Origin: Rhodamnia argentea
Lineage: Eukaryota > Streptophyta > Magnoliopsida > Myrtales > Myrtaceae
Length of the DNA stretch: 64,000 nucleotides
Direction of reading: 5' to 3'
NCBI RefSeq assembly: GCF_020921035.1
Contig: NC_063156.1
Coordinates: 28,258,283 to 28,322,282 of the forward strand
Shown here: one piece after another, positions 1-11,139 of the stretch
Numbering within the stretch: the first letter of the stretch is position 1
Layout of the letters: each line of letters opens with the position of its first letter
Position numbers and translations under genes: made by a program
Notes under the pieces: generated by a model
Databases searched by the model: none
What the model was told of the DNA's origin: nothing
Seen by the model: the letters and a program-made list of their open reading frames with translations, nothing else

Positions 1-906
1 AATTGACGCTGGTCAGCATTGTTTACGTCATTGTACAACTTGCTCTTTTTTGCATCTCCTGCATCGTTCAAAGAAGGGAAATTGCTAATTAGGAAAAAAA
101 GCTTCTTAAACAGACTACAAATGCATGACTTGGTGAAAGGACATTGAACATATCAGCTTTGCTAGAAGAAAGAGCTCCATAAAATCTAATATTAACATCT
201 AATAGTATCATATAGACTCGAAATGCCTCCAATGCGAGGAGTAAGTACTATAGACGTAATCAAACATATATTGAAAGGGCCCATTGCTGCAGCCACTTTG
301 TACCAACATGCTCCGTTCCATGTAGGCGAAGCCCCAACATTTACTCAGGGTAGAGACCATTTAGAAGTGGGTATCCAAGGGGAACTTGGGGTGTTGCACA
401 ATTATTCTATAAGCTGACACACAACACATCCAAATTCGCAATTCGAGTTTAGCAGGAAGGTACTGCCGGTCATATTCTCAAGTCGGACAGTTCAACGCCA
501 TTATTATTCACGGTGCTTATCCACGCAGGTATACAGAACATGCACACACGAGTGAAACCAGGAGGCAGTGCCACAACGCCAAAATCTTACCAGAGGTGGA
601 TAAATCGTCCTCCTGCTCAGTCTTTCTCAAGCAAGAGACAGGAGCGCAGTGGCCATGGCGGGTTCGATTATCTGCAAAATCAAGAAAAAAGGTATATTCA
701 GACCACTTAAAGAAAGCTAAAGCAGGGGGGCGGGTAGCGATGACGGAGAGACCTGCGATCAGAGAGGGAATGCGAGCGCAGGCGGACCGAGACGAGAGCT
801 GAACCGACGGCGACGGCGACGGCGGCGGCCGTGAAGTCCCGCGCGGCAGCGGAGAGAAGAGACGAGGGCTTCGCGCGCAGCTCTGAATGGCCGAAGCGAA
901 TCCCAT
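1..906 (-). CDS. possible 5' part of an unidentified minus-strand gene
   Basis: I do not recognise a protein here. The minus strand shows several gene-like signals. A GC-rich segment opens with an ATG at 906 and is rich in Ser, Arg and Pro, like an organelle-targeting leader. A possible internal exon spans 671-591, with a good acceptor (TTTTGCAG) and a good donor (CTG|GTAAGAT), 81 nt long and open in one frame. A possible exon starts at 58 after GATGCAG and runs off the left edge; one frame reads DAKKSKLYNDVNNADQRQ without a stop. I could not find a convincing donor joining the first segment to the second, so the model is incomplete. The segments could instead belong to a 5' UTR or a noncoding transcript. 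Confidence 0.25.
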
Positions 907-1144
907 GGCTTTCGATCGAGGTCCGTCTTCAGAGTTTCAATGGCGAGAAGGTGAAGACGACTCGGAATCCATTCTTATCCATTGACTTTGCCAGAGAAGA
1001 GCGACGGGAGATGCTGCGCAGGTTATGGTTCCAGGGTACGTCGCCACGAGAAGCTCTGTCCTGTTGCTGTTGTGGCCAAAAGAGAATTGAACGAGGACGA
1101 CCGTTCATATTCTAAAGTTTATCGACAATTAATTATATTTATTG

Positions 1145-2103
1145 AAGGGATAACTGCCCTAAAACCTTAAAATTTATTGCAAAAATATAGTTAAATCTTA
1201 AAATTTTCAAAAATTTAAAAATTAAATTCTGAAATATGTCAAATTGAAAAAATATAATTAAATTTTTAAAGCTCTAAAAAAATACAATTAAATTTTAAAA
1301 TATATCAATTTGGTACAATCAAACCCTTCCATTAATGTGGACGATTTTCTTAACAGAAAAAGCTGATGTGAAATTTTAAATTAATGTCTCTTTCCTACAT
1401 TGCATTTTTTTATTATATATTTTCTCCTTCAAACCTTATTTAAACTATATTAAAAAACTAAAATTTTATTTAAACAAACAAAGCTGGAAAAATAAGATAA
1501 TAACAAGGTCTCGCCGATGGACCATTGTTACTGCCGCCTTTCACCAAAGGGGCTGGCCTGAGATGAGCCGGTCGATCCTCACCAATCCCAGGCAAGGCCC
1601 CAGTGAGCCTTGCTTAAATTTTGGTTACACCAGTCTTACCTAAGTTTAGCGAGGTTCACTGATCCCGGTTGAAGGTTGGCATCACCCAAACTGGGGCGCC
1701 CGCAACCCACATTTAGGTAAGCGCTGGTGAAGCCTCACTCGAGCTTGGTGGAGCTAGCTACAATTGCTCAAGGCCTGTGATGGGCGGTGGCACCCACTGT
1801 CCGGGGCCCGCCATTTTTTTTCTAGCGTTTTTTCTTAAATAATCTTTTTAGCTTTTTTAGTTTTTTAATCTAGTTTAAATAATATTTGAAGAAGAAAATA
1901 CTAATAAAAATACCATGTGGGAGAGAGAAATTAATTTAAGAATGTCAAGTTAGCATTTTCCATAAGACAAATTGACGTGTTAGTAAAAGGATTTGATTGT
2001 ACCAATTTATTAAGATTTAAATTTTAATTGCACATTTTAAAAGCTTTCAAACACAATTGCACTTTCATAATAAGTTTTAAAACTTCTAGTGCATTTATCC
2101 CTT
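1145..2103. mobile_element. TIR element with long imperfect terminal inverted repeats
   Basis: The left end AAGGGATAA (1145-1153) and right end TTATCCCTT (2095-2103) are inverted complements. The similarity continues inward for roughly 200 bp: the segment around 1290-1345, with GGTACAATCAAA, is complementary to the segment around 1975-2035, with TTTGATTGTACC. The core (about 1505-1815) is GC-rich and the arms are AT-rich. No transposase coding is visible, so this is a non-autonomous element. A lone arm of the same family lies at about 26416-26535. Confidence 0.75.
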
Positions 2104-2764
2104 TATTAAAAATCCTTATATACTCAATTCAACGTATAGCAAGTATAATATTGCTAGAATTGTAATCATGACAGTCATAATGAAATTTAAAAATTATTGT
2201 ACTAAGACAATATAAATCACTTTGACAGATGATTAAATATGGTGGGTTTTTTTTTCTTTTATATTCGAAATCACTATGTACTTATTGACAATTTTATATA
2301 TGGCGGTCTTCTAAAATCGAACTAATCATGGGCCCTTGTTTTTCTTTTTGACTTGACATGATCGAATGGTAATTGTCTTATAAGCAATCACTGGTTTTTT
2401 TTAATTAAGCAATTACTGTTTAGTTAGTAGCATTTACTGTGATCCTGAGTTTTGCTACATGTTATGTCAAACAGAATCAGAAGTAATTTAATTCGTTATG
2501 GAAACGTGGATATTATTGTGGTTTTATAGTTGTTGATATTCTTTCTATTTGTGAGATATTGTTTCGGGTAGCGTCAGTGTATTCTTCTACAAAATATACC
2601 GCAAGAGACGAACTCAATTTTTCTCTTTGTGGTGATATATAGGTATGTTCATAGATTGTTCTTCTCTATAATGTGTCGATATATTCTGCCTATCAGTGTC
2701 TTTTTTCCTAGAATACCAATAGACACAGATGTAGATTTTATATATACACACACACACTATCACA
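2104..2764. other. intergenic AT-rich DNA
   Basis: No gene, RNA or clear repeat is visible in this stretch. It is AT-rich with homopolymer runs and a short CA run near 2748-2757. Confidence 0.6.
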
Positions 2765-2773
2765 TATTTCCTT

Positions 2774-3707
2774 GGGGAAAATTTCGTTCAAGGGCCTGAA
2801 GTGCAATAATTTTCTCAAATAAAGGTTCGAAGTGTAACCTGTTTCAAATAAAGATACGAAGTTCGCTCTTTGTTTCAAAAAAGGGCATGACCAAAAGCAT
2901 TTTAGTCATTTCTTTTTTGACTTTTTTTTCCTTTTCCTTTTCTCTTTCTTTTTTTTCCTTTTTCCTTTTCTTTTTTGCCTAGCTCTTCACCGGTGACTGG
3001 TCTCAATGGCCAGCCACCGACAAGGGTTGTTGGTCTAGGCCGCAGATGACCGTAGCTGCCTCTCCTGGAAGAGCCGAGGGGGGCCCTCGCTAGCCTGGCC
3101 CGGGCAAGTCGAGGGCTACCACGGCCGGCGGCCTCACCCAATCCATGAGATCGAACGTACGTGAGGGAAGCCGAATCAGAGCTTGATTTGGCGGCAAGGG
3201 TAGTCCTCAAAATTTCCTCGAGCCTGTCGAGAGCCTCGCCGGGGCGAGCCGAGGGCTAGCCTTGACGGGCTCGCCCAAGTGTGAGGCAAGAGCTTGAAGC
3301 GTCATGGAATCCAAGAGAAGGAGATGGGCTCCGACACGGGTGTCGAATTCAAGAACAGGCTCTTGAAGCGAGTCGAAACATTGGACTCGAACGATTCTAA
3401 GAGCGAGGAGTGATCTTCCATCTTGGAACGGACTTTGCTGAATGTTTGCCAACACAAGAATCATCCCTTTCTCTCTTAATCTCGGGTGGAAGACACAATA
3501 GAAGGAGGAAGAAGAGGAATGTTAGGTTCGGGAAAAAAAAAGAAAAAAAAGGAAAAAAGTCACAAAAATGAAATGATTAAAATTCCTTTGATTAGGCTTT
3601 TGTTTGAAGCAAAGAGGATACTTCAAGCCCTTATTTGAAACAAGATTCACTTCGGCCCCTTATTTGGAAAAATGAGGGCACTTCGGATCCTTAAATGGAA
3701 TTTTCCC
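2774..3707. mobile_element. MULE-like non-autonomous TIR element with GC-rich core
   Basis: The ends GGGGAAAATT and AATTTTCCC are inverted, and homology continues for more than 100 bp on each side with phrases such as TTCAAATAAAG and CTTATTTGAAA. Nine-base flanks TATTTCCTT (2765-2773) and TATTTCCTC (3708-3716) match at 8 of 9 positions, as expected for a Mutator-type target duplication. The core at 2990-3470 is GC-rich. Its long open frames on both strands follow from base composition and resemble no known protein. Related elements lie at 16028-17227 and 28143-29337. Confidence 0.8.
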
Positions 3708-3716
3708 TATTTCCTC

Positions 3717-4910
3717 GTGTAATTAAAAAGATTGATATAATTGACCTTTGCTACGTACGCCGATAACAATATATGTATCTTGCCTATCTATAGATTAAAG
3801 TTTGAAAAAGGCTTTTGCCTTGTCACGTAAGTATCAACTTTCGTCATGTGTTCAGGTATTTCCTTTTTGCTTCGACATAGATCATTCATATGATTAGTTT
3901 AGACAGTTATCAAAATTAACGAAAAATTCTAAAAAAAGGAAAAAGGACATATTAATTGTATTCAACGAGCAAAAGTCATTTTTTTTTTCATTTACAAACG
4001 AAAAGAAAAGGAAATGTGGCTTGCTTCCTTTTTCATCGACCGATTCAGAAAATATTATTCCCGAAAATGATCGCCTGTATTATTTACAATATGAATGAAC
4101 AAAAAGTATTTTCATCGCCTACGAAAATTGTTTGGACATATATCGCTGTCGGCAACGCAACCATTTTATATTGACTTACTATTTCAAGCAATCATTTTTA
4201 TGATTTTTTTTTTCGAATCATTCGTTTTGTTGTTCGATTTTTTTTTAATATACGTGGACTCAAGAGAAAATGCTGACAATTTTCTTTTAATGAAAAATGA
4301 CTTTTTGAAAAATATTGTTTAGAAACTTCATGCTTTCGCGAAACAAACAAAACCTTAATTGACATCTATTTGACATTGCGAAAGCCATAAAAACCGAAGG
4401 GTGTGTTATCGATTAAGATTGTTCACCCCAAATCATAATTAGCACTCGCAATTTCAAAACTATTACAATAAGCAAACATTGTAATAAACGGGAAAAACAT
4501 AATAAGCTTGTAATGTGTGAACAATATGTTTTACAAGAATGGGAACTGGCGGGAGTAATTTGATATAGATCCGATCATTGCCCGACGTCTCATCGGTCGG
4601 CTTAAGCCCACTAGAGCCAATGGGATTCGACATGTCGTTTACGACGAATCTGGGCAAATAATTTCATCCTCGGGTCTAAACTCGTCAGTCGCCTGGACCC
4701 AATCATTTTGTGAAGAAAATTTATTTATTTTTCATTATGGGTATGATTCGACAAAAAAGATTTAATTCCCGATGTCCGATTCGGTCCACCTATTAATTAG
4801 GTTTAGATTGAAAAACGACTTTTTTTCGAAAGGCAAAAACGATATTTCCTTTCATGTAAAAAATAAAAAGTCTTAAATTTTCAAAAAATATGCCGAAAGA
4901 GCCGCTTTAT
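3717..4910. other. intergenic AT-rich DNA
   Basis: No gene is recognisable. Two short inverted segments, AAAAGTCATTTTTTTTTTCA near 3970 and TGAAAAATGACTTTT near 4290-4305, may be the ends of a small degraded TIR element. The short open frames here are Phe/Ile-rich and follow the base composition. Confidence 0.5.
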
Positions 4911-4919
4911 TAATATTTA

Positions 4920-5411
4920 GGATTAATACCACGAAAAATCCCAAACTGATACACCCGTGATAAATTTACCCCAAACCGATACATACGTGACAAATTTACC
5001 CCAAATTATTTTTTTGACGACCAAAAATTATAAATTGATATATCTATGAAAAATTTATCATAAACTAATTTTTTTTTACGATAAAAAATCCCAGATTGAT
5101 ACACACGTGACAAATTTACCATCTGTTAAATTTGGTTAATACCACGAAAAACCTCAAATTGATACACATGTCACAAACATAGGGTGAAAATCTCAAATTG
5201 GTACACCCATGAACCGCCACGTATTATCCAACTCAGGAATTTGACGAGTGGATTTAATGAAAACTAACGGAAAATAAATTTGTCATAGTGTACCAACTTG
5301 GAGTAAATTTATCATAAGTGTACAAGTTTAGAGTTTTTTATGATCTAAAAAATAATTTGACGTAAATTTATCACATGTGTATCAATTTGGGGTTTTCCGT
5401 GACATTAATCC
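4920..5411. mobile_element. MULE-like MITE with a perfect 9-bp target duplication
   Basis: The element begins GGATTAATACCACG and ends CATTAATCC. The nine bases TAATATTTA occur immediately before it (4911-4919) and immediately after it (5412-5420) without a mismatch. The interior is built from diverged repeats of a phrase like CAAATTTACCCCAAA followed by a poly-T stretch, and the two halves are roughly inverted. A nine-base duplication is typical of Mutator-like elements. Related copies appear near 14520-15110, 15417-15905, 25652-25970, 27117-28026 and 57787-58358. No coding capacity is visible. Confidence 0.88.
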
Positions 5412-5672
5412 TAATATTTACTCAAATTTTGCAAAAATTCAAGTGTTTCGAAATTAACAAAAACAAGAACAAAAAATGTTCGTGCAACATGATTTTAATT
5501 AAGTAAAAAAATGTCTCCATTTTGTTTTTTTTTTAATATGTGAAAATAATCATTAAAAGGGTCCCCGGCGAACGGAAAAACAGGTTCGTCTGCTAGTTCT
5601 GCGCTCGTTTCCGGTTTCTCCTCCGACCCGAAGATCGATCGTACGAGCTCATCTCCTCCGAATCCTTCAAAA

Positions 5673-7356
5673 ATGGCGACCAGGCCCATCATCAACCTCA
5701 ACGAGAAAATCCCCTCCGAAGAAGAAGAGCCGGAGAGCCCCACACAAACCCTAGACTCCGCTGACCCGTCCCCGACCTCAGAGCCCGACCGGCAGGCCTC
5801 GTCTTCGGCGGCAGATCCAGATTCCGGGAAATCGCGCAAGGAAGGCGAAGAAGGACCGGTGAAGGGCACGACCGCGACGGTCGTCTCGAGCGGCACCGGT
5901 CCCGTGAACGACATCTACAGGAGGATTCGACGCGCCGAGCGGTTCGGGATGCCGGTTCAGCTGTCCGAGGAAGAGAAGCGATATTCTCGCGCTGAGAGGT
6001 AGACATTTCTGCGATGCTCGTTCGTCCTCCGTGTGGTTATTTTGCGCGGGCGTTGCTCTTCATTTGTCGCTGCAGTTTCTCTTTACCGTTTGTTCTGGGA
6101 GAGCATAGGAAAGCGAGAGCTGCTTGAAGATTGATATCTAAAGGCAGGTGAAGAGACGTCCGAAATTATTAGAGTATGAATTTGTGCATTTTCTTTTGGG
6201 ACAAGGCAAGATGTAGGAGGTAGGTAGTTGCTCATATTGCGAAACGGAAGTCGCTTGTTAGTTGTTTCTTAGGAATAGGAAGATGGTCACTGTCGCTTTA
6301 TTGCTTGAATGGATTTCTTTCATGAGCACACCTTTTCATGTTTCTGCGCGGTGTAATTTCGTCACCATACTTATGTACCGCTGTTGGCTTCTTGATTAGT
6401 TGTTGCTAGTTTCATATTTTTCCTTTGTCAACTCGTAGAAATGAGCTTTTGATTTTCGCTTGAAACTGTAAGATGCAGGACTCAGAACTGACATGTTATC
6501 TTGTGAATTTTTGAGATAAGTCTCCATAGGCATGTCTATCATTGGCACATTGTTAAGGAAATTTCAGATTGATTGTGATAATCTCCAACAACATGAACTT
6601 TATGGTGCCTTTTTTTCGGGGGTGGGCTTTGATACTATGATTCAAATCTCACAACAGCACCTCACTACGTATGTAAGTTCAGTAGTTCACTAGAAATTCA
6701 GTATTTAGTCTTCTGTGTTGGAATGTAATATGGCTTTCCAGCCCAATTTTTTGTCTTGCAACTCTCATTCTTTTATCTTCTCTTTGTTATTTTGCAATTA
6801 GCATGGTAAATCTGGAATGATCTCGCTGTAGGTTTGGCACTGGGTCTCTTCTGAACAAGTCAGAAGCTCGTGGTGAATCAGAGGCACTGAAGAGAAAAGC
6901 TAGAGCAGAGAGGTGTGCTTTCTTCACTTGCTAGTATCTGTTTGATTCTGGGTGCTTCACTTGATGATTTCACTGTTTGATCTTCATATCTTCCCCTGTT
7001 TCTCAGGTTTGGTGATTCGGTTTCATCACTCATCACAGATGAGGAGGCAAAAAAGAAAGCCCGGCTTGCTAAATTTGGGTCGGGTTCCAAACCCATTGCT
7101 CATGAGGAAGATAAAAGGAAAGCAAGGGCAATCAGGTTTTTTGTCTTGTTGCTCTTTCGGCAATAAAAAATAATCCTAAATGAAGAAGTCAATCATAATG
7201 AAAGACACCAGTTGATAAGGTGTGCAACTGCCGGAAGGAGCTGAGATTTGACATACCTTTTTGCTGTTTTCTAGGTTCTCTAATCTTCCAGCAAGTTCCC
7301 TGTCCCAAGTGAATGACAAGGCAGTGATTGCAGGCAAGGCCACTGGAGGAGCATGA
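5673..7356 (+). CDS. MOS11: MOS11-like mRNA export factor (CIP29/SARNP family), four exons
   Basis: Exons are 5673-5998, 6832-6912, 7007-7135 and 7275-7356. All introns are GT-AG, and the joined frame gives 205 residues ending LPASSLSQ...GKATGGA. The N-terminal half is acidic and rich in Ser/Pro/Glu. The C-terminal half carries five copies of an R-A-E-R-F-G-like motif: [32 protein letters not shown] and RAIRFSNL. This arrangement is typical of plant MOS11 and the C-terminal half of animal CIP29/SARNP, nuclear proteins that work with the UAP56/DDX39 helicase in mRNA export; Arabidopsis MOS11 is needed for snc1 autoimmunity. The length fits the Arabidopsis protein of about 214 residues. All three introns split the Arg codon of a motif at the same place. 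The ATG at 5673 (AAAATGGCG) is the first in a good context. Confidence 0.9.
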
Positions 7357-9013
7357 GGAAAGACGGCAACAGCAACCCCTTTTGTTTATACTTTTCCTTT
7401 TTCGTGAGTACTTTTTACCCACCTTTTCCGTCTGTTGCCAACCAGGTCATGCAGTATTTATTGTTTTTGTCGGATTGCTCATCATACGTCCTTATTCTTC
7501 AGGGAACCTACTTCTCTCATTCTCATTCCTTTTTTGTTAAAAAGTGAGTTATGATAGTTAACAATTGTTTTTTCCCAATTTGCCAGGTGTAGAGTTTGCA
7601 AACTTAGTTGCGTCTGACATTTGAAGTGCCGCACAGCCTTTCTAACAAATTCCAGATCCAATACTCCCTTTTCCTCAAACAGCTCTAGTGCAGCGACATA
7701 CCAAGGTTTCTGCAGGTGAAAGGAAGTTGCTCTTTTTGTTAAGTGTCAATCGTTTTACCCACTTACCCATTGACGCCAGTGGAATCACGAAGCTCCCCCC
7801 TCAGTGTCAACTTATCGACCGTTCTTCTGAAAATATCTGAAGTTCCTATTCACAAGCACATCAACTTTCGTCTTGGATGGTTTTTAATAGACTGGCACCA
7901 GTGGAAAATATGCTGTTATAACCGCTTTCTTTCAAAAGCTAAAGACCAACTTATTCTACTCATGAACTGGTACAGGATGGGTAGCCTCTCATATCCAAGC
8001 TTAGCATGGCACTGAGTGACAGCTTCAGCATTGACTAATTTCTTTTATCTCATGAGATTGCCATTTTTCTCCTGTACTGAGGCACTTTTTGGCACTCTTA
8101 GAGTTAATGCACATTTGCTAAAGCCAGTGGTGATAGATAAGGCATTCGCTTTTGAAGTCCGAAGTTTCTGGGGCCGCCTCAAAGCATCTAAATGTCCTTA
8201 AAATCTCAATTGGATAGAAAGATTCGGAATTCAGTATTTATTGCATTTTCTATGTTTTCATTCCCATGGTCATGTTTGCCTAGTTTTGATCATTTGGAGA
8301 TGCTCCAATCTTTAGAATCAGGGTGCATGCAGCTGATGAGACTTGGATCATGGATGACCTTTCTTAGCTGATTGGATTGCACTCGCTATGGCTTTGTTTT
8401 TTTCATCTGAAGATGGGAGACGATTATTTATGGTGCTTTTTGAATGATGCATTGCATACTTAGATGCCGTGTAGAACATCTTTTCAAACATGAGGTCTCA
8501 GGGTATAATCGAAACGTGCTGGCGCATTTAATTTCAACAAAATCTCTAGATGCATGCCCATTCAATCTTCTTTTTCCTTATGGTAAAGCTTGTTCATCAT
8601 TTTTTATCGGAAGTCCTGATCTGCTGTCATTGGATAATGAGAGGCACATCCAGTGTGAGTGGAATAAGCTGAAGGCAGAGCTGATAAGTGAATTTCGTCC
8701 TTCAGTCCGAGATGTTTATGAAGTTGTTCATGTTTCCTGATTTTGTGACATATTGGAATGGTTAATTCTGATAAGTTGGCACTTGGGAGGATTTTGTTGA
8801 TACTGCAGTGTTGATGGGTGATTTGTGGATTCAGCCAGGTAAGATTTCGCCAAGTAGGTTTTACTTTGGGGCAGTTTGTTTCCGTTGTGGTGTATTACTT
8901 GAAAAAGGTCTTTGTCATGTATACTGGTACCGAGCTTTTAATTTTAGATGTTTTGTGGGATGGTAACTAATGTGCACTTTGTTACAGTTCTGATGGAAAC
9001 ATAGCCAAGTAGA

Positions 9014-9014
<1 letters not shown>
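7357..9014 (+). other. 3' UTR and downstream region of the MOS11-like gene
   Basis: No further coding exon is recognised. A splice-acceptor-like TTTGCCAG at about 7587 suggests that part of the 3' UTR may be spliced. A 98-codon open frame at 8444-8740 resembles no family I know and is probably chance or transcribed noncoding DNA. Confidence 0.4.

Positions 9015-9052
<38 letters not shown>
9015..9052. repeat. (CT)n microsatellite
   Basis: An uninterrupted TC/CT dinucleotide run of about 38 bases, flanked by ordinary AT-rich sequence. Confidence 0.97.
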
Positions 9053-9057
<5 letters not shown>

Positions 9058-10178
9058 GGTTGAAAAGCATATGGAAGAATTCGTAAACCATCCTCACATT
9101 TTGGTCCACATATCAATTGGCACGGTCAGTTTTAAAAACCTACAATTAATATCCTTACTTCTGTCGTTCAATTTCAAGTTGCATCTAACATTTGGTCCTA
9201 TTTACGGTTTTGTTAATCTGGTCCGGCTTTGCTCATTTCAAGATGCATTCACACGTATGGGTCTAAATATGTCGCAATTGGTAGATTTTCAAAATCGACG
9301 ATGTGTGTCGATATGGGGATGAAAACTAGAGATTGTCCTTGAAATTCTCCTAAACAGAAAATTTGGAAAACGCAGTGTGCAAATGTTTCTGATGCAAGAT
9401 GCTGCTTATCCTCTGCCCTTTCGGTAATTTCGTTGCATTGGTATTTCAGTCTTTTCCTTTTCCATACTTTTGCCTTGGCATACAGTTGACTCGTTGACTC
9501 GTTGACTCGTTGATGTATACACTAAACCTGTCTAAAGTGACATGTTCATATTAAAGCTAAAAATGGATATGAATCATGCTAACAAGTGTCTTAAGAAATC
9601 TATCAACTATACTTAATTTCCTCTATTTCTACTGAAAATTGAATACAAAATTAAAATGGAAGAATATTCATCGCCTAAACTATGTAATACCCAAAAAAAA
9701 AAAAACTTTGGAATCCCTGATGAAAAATGGAGGAGAGGGACAGACCAATTCAGAACTTCAGATAAACAATGCGAAAATGAGTTATTGACTGTGGGATGAG
9801 CTCAACGTATGACCTATAGATATGAAAATCCCGAGCTTTCAAAGTAATATTGAATACGTGTACTACAATAAGTATCACTTCATTGAGATTACATAGGGTT
9901 TATAGTTTGATTGCTTGACAAATAATTTAAAAGGATTGCAATATTTAAGTGTCACATAGGCAATTTTGGATATCCTGTATTTGCAGGACTTGATTGCAAT
10001 TATAAAAAAGATATTTAGGACTTGATTAAAGCAATTGAAATATTTAAAATTTGATTACATTCGATACACAATATTTAAAGAGTTGTTCTCGATTTTTTTG
10101 TGCTTTACGATAGCTACTTATATATACATGTATGTATGTATTTTGGGCTAAGCAAGTTTAAGACACTATTTACTTTTT
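9053..10178. other. intergenic region with a short 9-bp tandem repeat
   Basis: No gene is recognised. The phrase TTGACTCGT is repeated three times in tandem at 9486-9512. Phrases like AGGACTTGATTGCAAT near 9987 and AGGACTTGATTAAAGCAAT near 10017 recur and may be remnants of a TIR-element arm. Confidence 0.5.
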
Positions 10179-10978
10179 CCCGAGAAAATTATCAAAAAAG
10201 TTGTAAAAACTATTATAACTATACAAAGTTCGTCCTAATTTTTTTTTTCAATTTAGTCACAAATCTTTTGTATTTGTGTCAATCAACTTCATCCGATCAA
10301 TTTTTTGGTCGAAAGTTTATTGACATGGACATCGATTGGCCTACATGGCACCGCCGATGCTGATATAGATAATATTTATTAATTTATCATATTTTATAAT
10401 TTTTTACATAATTTTTTTCTTCTCTCTTTTTTTCATTTTTCATTCTACTTGGGCTCCAGCCTCTTCGATGGATGGCGATCGCCAATAGGCAAGGGCCGAC
10501 CTTGCTTGCCAAGCGAGGGCTGGCGAGGGTCGGCCTTGCCATCTTCGAGCCGTGGTCGGCATAGGTGCTCTGTCGAGTGAGGCGATGAGTAGAGGGTCCT
10601 CTGTCGAGGGTCTTTTGTGGAGCCTCGCTTGAAGCGGGCGAGGTCGACCCTCACTCGAAGTTGGTGATCCCTGGACCCTTCGAGGGTGGGTGAGCTTCGC
10701 CGACCCTTGCGTGTTGCCGAGCATTGGCCGCTAAGGGGGCCAACGTCCAAGGAGGAAGAAGCAAAAAAAAAAAAAATTTAAAAAAATTATTCATGTTAGT
10801 GTCTACAGTGCCACGTAGCCGATTGCCATTCGGATCAGCAATTTCTAGTCAAAATTGATCACATTTATTATAATGGCACAAATACAAAAAGATTTAAGAT
10901 TAAATTGGTAAAAAAAAAAATTATGGCTGAATTCGCCCAATTACAATAAATTTATCATTCATTTTGGGTAATTTCCCG
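10179..10978. mobile_element. TIR element with GC-rich core upstream of the PPR gene
   Basis: The left part (about 10179-10350) and right part (about 10790-10978) are imperfect inverted complements. Examples are TTTTGTATTTGTGTCAAT against ATTATAATGGCACAAATACA, and GGCCTACATGGCAC against GTGCCACGTAGCC. The core at 10440-10750 is GC-rich and flanked by poly-T and poly-A. Exact ends and target duplication are uncertain. The right end lies about 160 bases upstream of the PPR start codon, so the element probably occupies that gene's promoter region. Core open frames are compositional. Confidence 0.65.
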
Positions 10979-11139
10979 TTTTTTTTTTCTTGGTGCAAGA
11001 TGAAGATGCAATTTAACAAGTGGCCCCCCCCGGGGAACTCACTCCCATCAAGCATACGGTTCGCATGGATTCGCTGGTGAAAAGTATTTCTCGTACCCCG
11101 AAAGGAAACTGAGATTCCTCCTTGGCGCTCTGTAGAGGA

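Noticed and set aside
2902..3464. Arg/Ala/Gly-rich frames on the minus strand in the GC-rich core
   Set aside because: They lie inside a TIR element, have compositional bias, and similar false frames occur in the other GC-rich cores (10440-10750, 20983-21390, 25924-26426, 53611-53995).
5495..6006. Minus-strand frames of 139 and 102 codons over MOS11 exon 1
   Set aside because: Antisense shadows of the MOS11 exon.
8444..8740. 98-codon frame downstream of MOS11
   Set aside because: No recognised domain, no splice or promoter evidence; within the probable 3' region.
8915..9109. Minus-strand frame with an Arg-Glu repeat
   Set aside because: It is produced by translation of the CT microsatellite.
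11122..11139. Longer PPR start at 11122
   Set aside because: The codon is TTG; the first in-frame ATG is at 11140.
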